From: Amblyomma americanum
Taxonomy: Eukaryota; Arthropoda; Arachnida; Ixodida; Ixodidae
Reading direction: 5' to 3'
Assembly (NCBI RefSeq): GCF_052857255.1
Contig: NW_027526486.1
Span: 806,001 to 870,000 of the forward strand
DNA: 64,000 nt
This document shows positions 20,908-33,984 of the stretch, piece by piece. A model generated the notes under the pieces. The model had not been told where the DNA came from and ran no database searches. It saw only the letters and a list, made by a program, of their open reading frames with translations. Each line of letters begins with the position of its first letter. Position 1 is the first letter of the stretch. The translations under genes and the position numbers were made by a program.

Positions 20908-21864
20908 GTTTTCGCGCAGTTCTGAGAGAAAAAGTTTACACCTTTCTCTCGTGTACTCTTCGACGACTTGTAAAATCGATGCTCGTGAATCATGCTAGTT
21001 TCGATCTAAAACAATGTATCCCGTTGTTTTGAGCCGGAATACAAGTTTTCGCACAGTTCTGAGAGAAAAAGTTTACACCTTTCTCTCGTGTACTCTTCGA
21101 CGACTTGTAAAATCGATGCTCGTGAATCATGCTAGTTTCGATCTAAAACGATGTTTCCCGTTGTTTTGAGCCGGAATACAAGTTTTCGCGCAGTTCTGAG
21201 AGAAAATTTTACGCCTTTCTCTCGTCTACTCGTCGAAGACTTGAAAAATCGATGCTCGTGAATCTTGCTTGTTTCGATCTAAAACGATGTATTCCGTTGT
21301 TTTGAGCCGGAATACAAGTTTTCGCGCAGTTCTGAGAGAAAAAGTTTACACCTTTCTCTCGTGTACTCTTCGACGACTTGTAAAATCGATGCTCGTGAAT
21401 CTTGCTAGTTTCGACCTAAAACGATGTATCCCGTTGTTTTGAGCAGGAATACAAGTTTTCGCGCTTTTCTGAGAGAATAAGTTTACACCTTTCTCTCGTG
21501 TACTCTTCGACGACTTGTAAAATCGATGCTCGTGAATCATGCTAGTTTCGATCTAAAACGATGTATCCCGTTGTTTTGAGCCGGAATGCAAGTTTTCGCG
21601 CAGTTCTGAGAGAAACGTTTACACCTTTCTCTCGTGTACTCTTCGACGACTTGTAAAATCGATGCTCGTGAATCATGCTAGTTTCAATCTAAAACGATGT
21701 ATCCCGTTGTTTTGATCCGGAATACACGTTTTCGCGCAGTTCTGAGAGAAAAAGCTTACACCTTTCTCTCGTGTACTCTTCGACGACTTGTAAAATCGAT
21801 GCTCATGAATCTTGCTAGTTTCGATCTAAAACAATGTATCCCGTTGTTTTGAGCCGGAATACAA

Positions 21865-22000
21865 GTTTTCGCGCTGTTCTGAGAGAAAATTTTACACCTT
21901 TCTCTCGTCTACTCGTCGAAGACTTGTAAAATCGATGCTCGTGAATCTTGCTAGTTTCGATCTAAAACGATGTATCCCGTTGTTTTGAGCCGGAATACAA
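21865..22000 (+). repeat. Chimeric monomer m1/m7
   Basis: Opens with the m1 CGCGCTGTTCTGAGAG and switches to m7 GAGAAAATTTTACACC and ACTCGTCGAAGAC. The junction is within GTTCTGAGAG. It is the reciprocal type of the m7/m1 join at 16199. Confidence 0.83.
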
Positions 22001-23590
22001 GTTTTCGCGCAGTTCTGAGAGAAAAAGTTTACACCTTTCTCTCGTGTACTCTTCGTCGACTTGTAAAATCGATGCTCGTGAATCTTGCTGTTTTCGATCT
22101 AAAACGATGTATCCCGTTGTTTTGAGCCGGAATACTAGTTTTCGCGCTGTTCTGAGAGGTAAAGTTTACACCTTTCTCTCGTCTACTCTTCGAAGACTTG
22201 TAAAATCGATGCTCGTGAAACTTGCTAGTTTCGACCTAAAACGATATATCCCGTTGTTTTGAGCCGGAATACATGTTTTCGCGCAGATCTCAGAGAAAAA
22301 GTTCACACCTTTCTCTCGTGTACTCTTAGACGACTTGTAAAATTGATGCTCGTGAATCTTGCTAGTTTCGATCTAAAACGATGAATCCCGTTGTTTTGAG
22401 CAGGAATACAAGTTTTCGCGCAGTTCTGAAAGAAAAAAGTTTACACCTTCCTCTCGTCTAGTATTCGACGACTTGTAAAATCGATGCTCGTGAATCTTGC
22501 TAGTTTCGACCTAAAACGATGTACCCCGTTGTTTTGAGCCGGAATACACGTTTTCGCGCAGTTCTGAGAGTTAAAGTTTACCTTTCTCTCGTCTACTCTT
22601 CGAAGACTTGTGAAATCGAAGCTCGTGAATCTTGCTAGATTCGATCTAAAGCGATGTATCCCGTTGTTTTGAGCCAGAATACAAGTTTTCGCGCAGTTCT
22701 GAGAGAAAAAGTTTACACATTCCTCTCGTCTACTCTTCGACGACTTGTAATATCGATGCTCGTGAATCTTGCTAGTTTCGACCTAAAACGAGGTAACCCG
22801 TTGTTTTGAGCCGGAATACAAGTTTTCGCGCAGTTCTGAGAGAAAAAGTTTACACCTTTCTCTCGTCTACTATTCGACGACTTGTAAAATCGATGCTCGT
22901 GAATCATGCTAGTTTCGATCTAAAACGATGTTTCCCGTTGTTTTGAGCCGGAATATAAGTTTTCGCGCAGTTCTGAGTGAAAAAGTTTACACCTTTCTCT
23001 CGTCTACTCTTCGAAGACTTGTAAAATCGATGCTCGTGAATCTTGCTAGTTTCGATCTAATACGATGTATCCCGTTGTTTTGAGCCGGAATACAAGTTTT
23101 CGCGCAGTTCTGAGAGAAAAAGTTTACACCTTTCTCTCGTGTACTCTTCGTCGACTTGTAAAATCGATGCTCGTGAATCTTGCTAGTTTCAATCTAAAAC
23201 GATGTATCCCGTTGTTTTGAGCCGGAATACAAGTTTTCGCGCAGTTCTGAGAGTTAAAGTTTACCTTTCTCTCGTCTACTCGTTGAAGACTTGTGAAATC
23301 GAAGCTCGTGAATCTTGCTAGATTCGATCTAAAGCGATGTATCCCGTTGTTTTGAGCCGGAATACAAGTTTTCGCGCAGTTCTGAGAGAAAAAGTTTACA
23401 CCTTTCTCTCGTCTACTATTCGACGACTTGTAAAATCGATGCTCGTGAATCTTGCTAGTTTCGACCTAAAACGATGTATCCCGTTGTTTTGAGCCGGAAT
23501 ACAAGTTTTCGCGCTGTTCTGAGAGTTAAAGTTTACACCTTTCTCTCGTCTACTCTTCGAAGACTTGTGAAATCGATGCTCCTGAATCTT
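21880..23590 (+). repeat. Long repeat L3, copy 1
   Basis: Aligns with 29720-31430 at 7,840 bp. BglII sites (22285 and 30125) and the private ACTCGTTGAAGAC (23279 and 31119) are at exactly that distance. Confidence 0.85.
22275..22411 (+). repeat. BglII-bearing monomer 6
   Basis: AGATCT at 22285; ends with GAGCAGG rather than GAGCCGG. Confidence 0.87.
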
Positions 23591-24872
23591 GCGAGATTCG
23601 ACCTAAAACGATGTATCCCGTTCTTTTGAGCCGGAATACAAGTTTTCGCGCAGTTCTGAGAGAAAAAGTTTACACCTTTCTCTCGTGTACTCTTCGACGA
23701 CTTGTAAAATCGATGCTCGTGAATCTTGCTAGTTTCGATCTAAAACGATGAATTCCGTTGTTTTGAGCCGGAATACAAGTTTTCGCGCAGTTCTGCGAGA
23801 AAAAGTTTACACCTTTCTCTCGTCTACTATTCGACGACTTGTAAAATCGATGCTCGTGAATCTTGCTAGTTTCGACCTAAAACGATGTATCCCGTTGTTT
23901 TGAGCAGGAATACAAGTTTTCGCGCAGTTCTGAGAGAATAAGTTTACACCAATTGCTCGTCTACTCTTCGACGACTCCTAAAATCGATGCTCATGAATTT
24001 TGCTAGTTTCGACCTAAAACGATGTATCCTTTTGTTTTGAGCCGGAATACAAGTTTTCGCGCAGTTCTGAGAGAAAAAGTTTACACTTTTCTCTCGTGTA
24101 CTCTTCGACGACTTGTAAAATCGATGCTCGTGAATCATGCTAGTTTCGATCTAAAACGATGTATCCCGTTGTTTTGAGCCGGAATACAAGTTTTCGCGCA
24201 GTTCTGAGAGAAAAGTTTACACCTTTCTCTCGTGTACTCTTCGACGACTTGTAAAATCGATGCTCGTGAATCATGCTAGTTTCGATCTAAAACGATGTAT
24301 TTCGTTGTTTTGATCCGGAATACACGTTTTCGCGCAGTTCTGAGAGAAAAAGTTTACACCTTTCTCTCGTGTACTCTTCGACGACTTGTAAAATCGATGC
24401 TCGTGAATCTTGCTAGTTTCGATCTAAAACGATGTATCCCGTTGTTTTGAGCCGGAATACAAGTTTTCGCGCTGTTCTGAGAGTTAAAGTTTACACCTTT
24501 CTCTCGTCTACTCTTCGAAGACTTGTGAAATCGATGCTCCTGAATCTTGCTAGATTCGATCTAAAGCGATGTATCTCGTTGTTTTGAGCCGGAATACAAG
24601 TTTTCGCGCAGTTCTGAGAGAAAAAGTTTACACATTTCTCTCGTCTACTCTTCCACGACTTGTAATATTGATCCTCGTGAATCTTGCTAGTTTCAATCTA
24701 AAACGATGTAACCCGTTGTTTTGAGCCGGAATACAAGTTTTCGCGCAGTTCTGAGAGAAAAAGTTTACACCTTTCTCTCTTCTATATTCGACAACTTGTA
24801 AAATCGATGCTCGTGAAACTTGCTAGTTTCGACCTAAAACGATATATCCCGTTGTTTTGAGCCGGAATACAT

Positions 24873-25009
24873 GTTTTCGCGCAGATCTCAGAGAAAAAGT
24901 TCACACCTTTCTCTCGTGTACTCTTAGACGACTTGTAAAAATGATGCTCGTGAATCTTGCTAGTTTCGATCTAAAACGATGAATCCCGTTGTTTTGAGCC
25001 GGAATACAA
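24873..25009 (+). repeat. BglII-bearing monomer 7
   Basis: AGATCT at 24883, with AAAAATGATG in place of AAAATTGATG. 6,015 bp after monomer 5. Confidence 0.87.
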
Positions 25010-26784
25010 GTTTTCGCGCAGTTCTGAAAGAAAAAAGTTTACACCTTCCTCTCGTCTAGTATTCGACGACTTGTAAAATCGATGCTCGTGAATCTTGCTA
25101 GTTTCGACCTAAAACGATGTACCCCGTTGTTTTGAGCCGGAATACACGTTTTCGCGCAGTTCTGAGAGAAAAAGTTTACACCTTTCTCGTGTACTCTTCG
25201 ATGACTTGAAAAATCGATGCTCGTGAATCTTGCTAGTTTCGACCTAAAACGATGTATCCCGTTGTTTTGAGCCGGAATACAAGTTTTCGCGCAGTTCTGA
25301 GAGTTAAAGTTTACCTTTCTCTCGTCTACTCTTCGAAGACTTGTGAAATCGAAGCTCGTGAATCTTGCTAGATTCGATCTAAAGCGATGTATCCCGTTGT
25401 TTTGAGCCGGAATACAAGTTTTCGCGCAGTTCTGAGAGAAAAAGTTTACACATTCCTCTCGTCTACTCTTCGACGACTTGTAATATCGATGCTCGTGAAT
25501 CTTGCTAGTTTCGACCTAAAACGAGGTAACCCGTTGTTTTGAGCCGGAATACAAGTTTTCGCGCAGTTCTGAGAGAAAAAGTTTACACCTTTCTCTCGTC
25601 TACTATTCGACGACTTGTAAAATCGATGCTCGTGAATCATGCTAGTTTCGATCTAAAACGATGTTTCCCGTTGTTTTGAGCCGGAATATAAGTTTTCGCG
25701 CAGTTCTGAGTGAAAAAGTTTACACCTTTCTCTCGTCTACTCTTCGAAGACTTGTAAAATCGATGCTCGTGAATCTTGCTAGTTTCGATCTAATACGATG
25801 TATCCCGTTGTTTTGAGCCGGAATACAAGTTTTCGCGCAGTTCTGAGAGAAAAAGTTTACACCTTTCTCTCGTGTACTCTTCGTCGACTTGTAAAATCGA
25901 TGCTCGTGAATCTTGCTAGTTTCAATCTAAAACGATGTATCCCGTTGTTTTGAGCCGGAATACAAGTTTTCGCGCAGTTCTGAGAGTTAAAGTTTACCTT
26001 TCTCTCGTCTACTCTTCGAAGACTTGTGAAATCGAAGCTCGTGAATCTTGCTAGATTCGATCTAAAGCGATGTATCCCGTTGTTTTGAGCCGGAATACAA
26101 GTTTTCGCGCAGTTCTGAGAGAAAAAGTTTACACATTCCTCTCGTCTACTCTTCGACGACTTTTAATATCGATGCTCGTGAATCTTGCTAGTTTCGATCT
26201 AAAACGAGGTAACCCGTTGTTTTGAGCCGGAATACAAGTTTTCGCGCAGTTCTGAGAGAAAAAGTTTACACCTTTCTCTCGTCTACTATTCGACGACTTG
26301 TAAAATCGATGCTCGTGAATCTTGCTAGTTTCGACCTAAAACAATGTATCCCGTTGTTTTGAGCCGGAATACAAGTTTTCGCGCTGTTCTGAGAGTTAAA
26401 GTTTACACCTTTCTCTCGTCTACTCTTCGAAGACTTGTGAAATCGATGCTCCTGAATCTTGCGAGATTCGATCTAAAGCGATGTATCTCGTTGTTTTGAG
26501 CCGGAATACCGGTTTTCGCGCAGTTCTGAGAGAAAAAGTGTACACATTTCTCTCGTCTACTCCTCCACGACTTGTAATATCGATGCTCGTGAATCTTGCT
26601 AGTTTCAATCTAAAACAATGTAACCCGTTGTTTTGAGCCGGAATACAAGTTTTCGCGCAGTTCTGAGAGAAAAAGATTACACCTTTCTCTCTTCTATATT
26701 CGACAACTTGTAAAATCGATGCTCGTGAAACTTGCTAGTTTCGACCTAAAACGATATATCCCATTGTTATGAGCCGGAATACAA

Positions 26785-26983
26785 GTTTTCGCGCAGTTCT
26801 GAGAGAAAAGTTTACACCTTTCTCTCGTCTACTCTTCGACGACTCGTAAAATCGATGCTCATGAATTTTGCTAGTTTCGATCTTCTCTCGTCTACTCTTC
26901 GATGACTCGTAAAATCGATGCTCATGAATTTTGCTAGTTTCGATCTAAATCGATATATCCTGTTGTTTTGAGCCGGAATACAA
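26785..26983 (+). repeat. 199-bp monomer 14
   Basis: First 199-bp monomer after the 10-kb gap; ends TAAATCGATATATCC. Confidence 0.94.
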
Positions 26984-27667
26984 GTTTTCGCGCAGTTCTG
27001 AGAGAAAAAGTTTACACCTTTCTCTCGTGTACTCTTCGACGACTTGTAAAATCGATGCTCGTGAATCATGCTAGTTTCGATCTAAAACAATGTATCCCGT
27101 TGTTTTGAGCCGGAATACAAGTTTTCGCACAGTTCTGAGAGAAAAATTTTACACCTTTCTCTCGTGTACTCTTCGACGACTTGTAAAATCGATGCTCGTG
27201 AATCATGCTAGTTTCGATCTAAAACGATGTTTCCCGTTGTTTTGAGCCGGAATACAAGTTTTCGCGCAGTTCTGAGAGAAAATTTTACACCTTTCTCTCG
27301 TCTACTCGTCGAAGACTTGTAAAATCGATGCTCGTGAATCTTGCTTGTTTCGATCTAAAACGATGTATCCCGTTGTTTTGAGCCGGAATACAAGTTTTCG
27401 CGCAGTTCTGAGAGAAAAAGTTTACACCTTTCTCTCGTGTACTCTTCGACGACTTGTAAAATCGATGCTCGTGAATCTTGCTAGTTTCGACCTAAAACGA
27501 TGTATCCCGTTGTTTTGAGCCGGAATACAAGTTTTCGCGCAGTTCTGAGAGAAAAAGTTTACACCTTTCTCTCGTGTACTCTTCGTCGACTTGTAAAATC
27601 GATGCTCGTGAATCTTGCTAGTTTCAATCTAAAACGATGTATCCCGTTGTTTTGAGCCGGAATACAA

Positions 27668-27802
27668 GTTTTCGCGCAGTTCTGAGAGTTAAAGTTTACC
27701 TTTCTCTCGTCTACTCTTCGAAGACTTGTGAAATCGAAGCTCGTGAATCATGCTAGTTTCAATCTAAAACGATGTATCCCGTTGTTTTGATCCGGAATAC
27801 AC
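27668..27802 (+). repeat. Chimeric 135-bp monomer
   Basis: The left part is the 2-bp-deleted GAGAGTTAAAGTTTACCTTTC subtype with GAAATCGAAGCTCG. The right part has GAATCATGC, TTTCAATC and GTTTTGATCCGG, markers of a different monomer. The junction is near 27742-27748. Confidence 0.78.
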
Positions 27803-28043
27803 GTTTTCGCGCAGTTCTGAGAGAAAAAGCTTACACCTTTCTCTCGTGTACTCTTCGACGACTTGTAAAATCGATGCTCATGAATCTTGCTAGTTTCGAT
27901 CTAAAACAATGTATCCCGTTGTTTTGAGCCGGAATACAAGTTTTCGCGCTGTTCTGAGAGTTAAAGTTTACACCTTTCTCTCGTCTACTCTTCGAAGACT
28001 TGTGAAATCGATGCTCCTGAATCTTGCTAGATTCGATCTAAAG

Positions 28044-28055
28044 CGAGATATCTCG
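28044..28055. other. 12-bp perfect palindrome with EcoRV site, copy 1
   Basis: CGAGATATCTCG, in an m1 copy where GCGATGTATCTCG changed to GCGAGATATCTCG. The two-base change completes a perfect palindrome and creates GATATC. Confidence 0.9.
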
Positions 28056-28212
28056 TTGTTTTGAGCCGGAATACAAGTTTTCGCGCAGTTCTGAGAGAAA
28101 AAGTTTACACCTTTCTCTCTTCTATATTCGACAACTTGTAAAATCGATGCTCGTGAAACTTGCTAGTTTCGACCTAAAACGATATATCCCATTGTTATGA
28201 GCCGGAATACAA

Positions 28213-28411
28213 GTTTTCGCGCAGTTCTGAGAGAAAAGTTTACACCTTTCTCTCGTCTACTCTTCGACGACTCGTAAAATCGATGCTCATGAATTTTGCT
28301 AGTTTCGATCTTCTCTCGTCTACTCTTCGATGACTCGTAAAATCGATGCTCATGAATTTTGCTAGTTTCGATCTAAAACGATATATCCTGTTGTTTTGAG
28401 CCGGAATACAA
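28213..28411 (+). repeat. 199-bp monomer 15
   Basis: Standard m4, 1,428 bp after the previous one (ten monomers). Confidence 0.94.
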
Positions 28412-29231
28412 GTTTTCGCGCAGTTCTGAGAGAAAAAGTTTACACCTTTCTCTCGTGTACTCTTCGACGACTTGTAAAATCGATGCTCGTGAATCATGCT
28501 AGTTTCGATCTAAAACAATGTATCCCGTTGTTTTGAGCCGGAATACAAGTTTTCGCACAGTTCTGAGAGAAAAAGTTTACACCTTTCTCTCGTGTACTCT
28601 TCGACGACTTGTAAAATCGATGCTCGTGAATCATGCTAGTTTCGATCTAAAACGATGTTTCCCGTTGTTTTGAGCCGGAATACAAGTTTTCGCGCAGTTC
28701 TGAGAGAAAATTTTACACCTTTCTCTCGTCTACTCGTCGAAGACTTGTAAAATCGATGCTCGTGAATCTTGCTTGTTTCGATCTAAAACGATGTATCCCG
28801 TTGTTTTGAGCCGGAATACAAGTTTTCGCGCAGTTCTGAGAGAAAAAGTTTACACCTTTCTCTCGTGTACTCTTCGACGACTTGTAAAATCGATGCTCGT
28901 GAATCTTGCTAGTTTCGACCTAAAACGATGTATCCCGTTGTTTTGAGCAGGAATACAAGTTTTCGCGCTTTTCTGAGAGAATAAGTTTACACCTTTCTCT
29001 CGTGTACTCTTCGACGACTTGTAAAATCGATGCTCGTGAATCATGCTAGTTTCGATCTAAAACGATGTATCCCGTTGTTTTGAGCCGGAATGCAAGTTTT
29101 CGCGCAGTTCTGAGAGAAAAAGTTTACACCTTTCTCTCTTCTATATTCGACAACTTGTAAAATCGATGCTCGTGAAACTTGCTAGTTTCGACCTAAAACG
29201 ATATATCCCATTGTTATGAGCCGGAATACAA

Positions 29232-29430
29232 GTTTTCGCGCAGTTCTGAGAGAAAAGTTTACACCTTTCTCTCGTCTACTCTTCGACGACTCGTAAAATC
29301 GATGCTCATGAATTTTGCTAGTTTCGATCTTCTCTCGTCTACTCTTCGATGACTCGTAAAATCGATGCTCATGAATTTTGCTAGTTTCGATCTAAAACGA
29401 TATATCCTGTTGTTTTGAGCCGGAATACAA
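29232..29430 (+). repeat. 199-bp monomer 16
   Basis: 1,019 bp after the previous one (seven monomers). Followed by m5 with CTCTCTTGTACTC. Confidence 0.94.
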
Positions 29431-29719
29431 GTTTTCGCGCAGTTCTGAGAGAAAAAGTTTACACCTTTCTCTCTTGTACTCTTCGACGACTTGTAAAATC
29501 GATGCTCGTGAATCATGCTAGTTTCGATCTAAAACAATGTATCCCGTTGTTTTGAGCCGGAATACAAGTTTTCGCACAGTTCTGAGAGAAAAAGTTTACA
29601 CCTTTCTCTCGTGTACTCTTCGACGACTTGTAAAATCGATGCTCGTGAATCATGCTAGTTTCGATCTAAAACGATGTTTCCCGTTGTTTTAAGCCGGAAT
29701 ACAAGTTTTCGCGCAGTTC

Positions 29720-31430
29720 TGAGAGAAAATTTTACACCTTTCTCTCGTCTACTCGTCGAAGACTTGTAAAATCGATGCTCGTGAATCTTGCTAGTTTCGA
29801 TCTAAAACGATGTATCCCGTTGTTTTGAGCCGGAATACAAGTTTTCGCGCAGTTCTGAGAGAAAAAGTTTACACCTTTCTCTCGTGTACTCTTCGTCGAC
29901 TTGTAAAATCGATGCTCGTGAATCTTGCTATTTTCGATCTAAAACGATGTATCCCGTTGTTTTGAGCCGGAATACAAGTTTTCGCGCTGTTCTGAGAGTT
30001 AAAGTTTACACCTTTCTCTCGTCTACTCTTCGAAGACTTGTAAAATCGATGCTCGTGAAACTTGCTAGTTTCGACCTAAAACGATATATCCCGTTGTTTT
30101 GAGCCGGAATACATGTTTTCGCGCAGATCTCAGAGAAAAAGTTCACACCTTTCTCTCGTGTACTCTTAGACGACTTGTAAAATTGATGCTCGTGAATCTT
30201 GCTAGTTTCGATCTAAAACGATGAATCCCGTTGTTTTGAGCCGGAATACAAGTTTTCGCGCAGTTATGAAAGAAAAAAGTTTACATCTTCCTCTCGTCTA
30301 GTATTCGACGACTTGTAAAATCGATGCTCGTGAATCTTGCTAGTTTCGACCTAAAACGATGTACCCCGTTGTTTTGAGCCGGAATACACGTTCTCGCGCA
30401 GTTCTGAGAGTTAAAGTTTACCTTTCTCTCGTCTACTCTTCGAAGACTTGTGAAATCGAAGCTCGTGAATCTTGCTAGATTCGATCTAAAGCGATGTATC
30501 CCGTTGTTTTGAGCCGGAATACAAGTTTTCGCACAGTTCTGAGAGAAAAAGTTTACACATTCCTCTCGTCTACTCTTCGACGACTTGTAATATCGATGCT
30601 CGTGAATCTTGCTAGTTTCGACCTAAAACGAGGTAACCCGTTGTTTTGAGCCGGAATACAAGTTTTCGCGCAGTTCTGAGAGAAAAAGTTTACACCTTTC
30701 TCTCGTCTACTATTCGACGACTTGTAAAATGGATGCTCGTGAATCATGCTAGTTTCGATCTAAAACGATGTTTCCCGTTGTTTTGAGCCGGAATATAAGT
30801 TTTCGCGCAGTTCTGAGTGAAAAAGTTTACACCTTTCTCTCGTCTACTCTTCGAAGACTTGTAAAATCGATGCTCGTGAATTTTGCTAGTTTCGATCTAA
30901 TACGATGTATCCCGTTGTTTTGAGCCGGAATACAAGTTTTCGCGCAGTTCTGAGAGAAAATGTTTACACCTTTCTCTCGTGTACTCTTCGTCGACTTGTA
31001 AAATCGATGCTCGTGAATCTTGCTAGTTTCAATCTAAAACGATGTATCCCGTTGTTTTGAGCCGGAATACAAGTTTTCGCGCAGTTCTGAGAGTTAAAGT
31101 TTACCTTTCTCTCGTCTACTCGTTGAAGACTTGTGAAATCGAAGCTCGTGAATCTTGCTAGATTCGATCTAAAGCGATGTATCCCGTTGTTTTGAGCCGG
31201 AATACAAGTTTTCGCGCAGTTCTGAGAGAAAAAGTTTACACCTTTCTCTCGTCTACTATTCGACGACTTGTAACATCGATGCTCGTGAATCTTGCTAGTT
31301 TCGACCTAAAACGATGTATCCCGTTGTTTTGAGCCGGAATACAAGTTTTCGCGCTGTTCTGAGAGTTAAAGTTTACACCTTTCTCTCGTCTACTCTTCGA
31401 AGACTTGTGAAATCGATGCTCCTGAATCTT
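29720..31430 (+). repeat. Long repeat L3, copy 2
   Basis: Counterpart of 21880-23590. It differs by CAGTTATGAAAG near 30263 and GTTCTCGCGC near 30389. Confidence 0.85.
30115..30251 (+). repeat. BglII-bearing monomer 8
   Basis: AGATCT at 30125; 7,840 bp after monomer 6. Confidence 0.87.
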
Positions 31431-32435
31431 GCGAGATTCGATCTAAAGCGATGTATCTCGTTGTTTTGAGCCGGAATACCGGTTTTCGCGCAGTTCTGAG
31501 AGAAAAAGTGTACACATTTCTCTCGTCTACTCCTCCACGACTTGTAATATCGATGCTCGTGAATCTTGCTAGTTTCAATCTAAAACAATGTAACCCGTTG
31601 TTTTGAGCCGGAATACAAGTTTTCGCGCAGTTCTGAGAGAAAAAGTTTACACCTTTCTCTCGTGTACTCTTCGACGACTTGTAAAATCGATGCTCGTGAA
31701 TCATGCTAGTTTCGATCTAAAACGATGTTTCCCGTTGTTTTGAGCCGGAATACAAGTTTTCGCGCAGTTCTGAGAGAAAATTTTACACCTTTCTCTCGTC
31801 TACTCGTCGAAGACTTGTAAAATCGATGCTCGTGAATCTTGCTTGTTTCGATCTAAAACGATGTATCCCGTTGTTTTGAGCCGGAATACAAGTTTTCGCG
31901 CAGTTCTGAGAGAAAAAGTTTACACCTTTCTCGTGTACTCTTCGACGACTTGTAAAATCGATGCTCGTGAATCTTGCTAGTTTCGACCTAAAACGATGTA
32001 TCCCGTTGTTTTGAGCAGGAATACAAGTTTTCGCGCTTTTCTGAGAGAATAAGTTTACACCTTTCTCTCGTGTACTCTTCGACGACTTGTAAAATCGATG
32101 CTCGTGAATCATGCTAGTTTCGATCTAAAACGATGTATCCCGTTGTTTTGAGCCGGAATGCAAGTTTTCGCGCAGTTCTGAGAGAAAAGTTTACACCTTT
32201 CTCTCGTGTACTCTTCGACGACTTGTAAAATCGATGCTCGTGAATCATGCTAGTTTCAATCTAAAACGATGTATCCCGTTGTTTTGATCCGGAATACACG
32301 TTTTCGCGCAGTTCTGAGAGAAAAAGCTTACACCTTTCTCTCTTCTATATTCGACAACTTGTAAAATCGATGCTCGTGAAACTTGCTAGTTTCGACCTAA
32401 AACGATATATCCCATTGTTATGAGCCGGAATACAA

Positions 32436-32634
32436 GTTTTCGCGCAGTTCTGAGAGAAAAGTTTACACCTTTCTCTCGTCTACTCTTCGACGACTCGTAA
32501 AATCGATGCTCATGAATTTTGCTAGTTTCGATCTTCTCTCGTCTACTCTTCGATGATTCGTAAAATCGATGCTCATGAATTTTGCTAGTTTCGATCTAAA
32601 ACGATATATCCTGTTGTTTTGAGCCGGAATACAA
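32436..32634 (+). repeat. 199-bp monomer 17
   Basis: Second half has GATGATTCG. Last before a 4.6-kb gap. Confidence 0.94.
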
Positions 32635-32885
32635 GTTTTCGCGCAGTTCTGAGAGAAAAAGTTTACACCTTTCTCTCTTGTACTCTTCGACGACTTGTAA
32701 AATCGATGCTCGTGAATCATGCTAGTTTCGATCTAAAACAATGTATCCCGTTGTTTTGAGCCGGAATACAAGTTTTCGCACAGTTCTGAGAGAAAAAGTT
32801 TACACCTTTCTCTCGTGTACTCTTCGACGACTTGTAAAATCGATGCTCGTGAATCATGCTAGTTTCGATCTAAAACAATGTTTCC

Positions 32886-33984
32886 CGTTGTTTTGAGCCG
32901 GAATACAAGTTTTCGCGCAGTTCTGAGAGAAAATTTTACACCTTTCTCTCGTCTACTCGTCGAAGACTTGTAAAATCGATGCTCGTGAATCTTGCTAGTT
33001 TCGATCTAAAACGATGTATCCCGTTTTTTTGAGCCGGAATACAAGTTTTCGCGCAGTTCTGAGAGAAAAAGTTTACACCTTTCTCTCGTGTACTCTTCGT
33101 CGACTTGTAAAATCGATGCTCGTGAATCTTGCTATTTTCGATCTAAAACGATGTATCCCGTTGTTTTGAGCCGGAATACAAGTTTTCGCGCAGTTCTGAG
33201 AGTTAAAGTTTACACCTTTCTCTCGTCTACTCTTCGAAGACTTGTGAAATCGAAGCTCGTGAATCTTGCTAGATTCGATCTAAAGCGATATATCCCGTTG
33301 TTTTGAGCCGGAATACAAGTTTTCGCGCAGTTCTGAGAGAAAAAGTTTACACATTTCTCTCGTCTACTCTTCGACGACTTGTAATATCGATGCTCGTGAA
33401 TCTTGCTAGTTTCGATCTAAAACGAGGTAACCCGTTGTTTTGAGCCGGAATACAAGTTTTCGCGCAGTTCTGAGAGAAAAAGTTTACACCTTTCTCTCGT
33501 CTACTATTCGACGACTTGTAAAATCGATGCTCGTGAATCTTGCTAGTTTCGACCTAAAACGATGTATCCCGTTGTTTTGAGCCGGAATACACGTTTTCGC
33601 GCAGTTCTGAGAGAAAACGTTTACACCTTTCTCTCGTGAACTCTTCGACGACTTGTAAAAACGATGCTCGTGAATCTTGCTAGTTTCAATCTAAAACGAT
33701 ATATCCTGTTATTTTGAGCCGGAATACAAGTTTTCGCGCAGTTCTGAGAGAAAAAGTTTACACCAATCTCTCGTCTACTCTTCGACGACTCGTAAAATCG
33801 ATGCTCATGAAATTTGCTAGTTTCGACCTAAAACGATGTATCCTTTTGTTTTGAGCCGGAATACAAGTTTTCGCGCAGTTCTGAGAGAAAAAGTTTACAC
33901 CTTTCTCTCGTGTACTCTTCGACGACTTGTAATATCGATGCTCGTGAATCTTGCAAGTTTCAATCTAAAACAATGTAACCCGTT
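32886..33984 (+). repeat. Repeat at 2,325-bp offset, copy 1
   Basis: Aligns with 35211-36309. The private CCCGTTTTTTTGAGCC at 33020 recurs at 35345. The copy contains GAGGTAACC and ACACCAATC monomers. Confidence 0.85.

Larger units (their letters stand above)
17585..21435 (+). repeat. Long repeat L2, copy 1
   Basis: Aligns with 23600-27512 at 6,013-6,015 bp offset. Shared private changes are GTATTTCGTTG (18291), TTGATCCTCG (18655), GTACCCCG, and GGAATACCGGTTTTCG (20490). The copies differ by the 63-bp m4 segment, which is absent here. Confidence 0.87.
16807..26784 (+). repeat. 10-kb zone without 199-bp monomers
   Basis: Only 134-138 bp monomers occur. The zone is dominated by second-set subtypes, including TTACTAG, GCGAGAAAAAG, AGAATAAG, GAGGTAACC and a 2-bp-shorter GTTTACCTTTC monomer. 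The one m4-position monomer in it, at 20772, is contracted. Confidence 0.85.
23600..27512 (+). repeat. Long repeat L2, copy 2
   Basis: Counterpart of 17585-21435. It retains the full 199-bp m4 at 26785, has a 2-bp loss in CACCTTTCTCGTG near 25181, and ends where copy 1 has GAGCAGG at about 21436. Confidence 0.87.
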
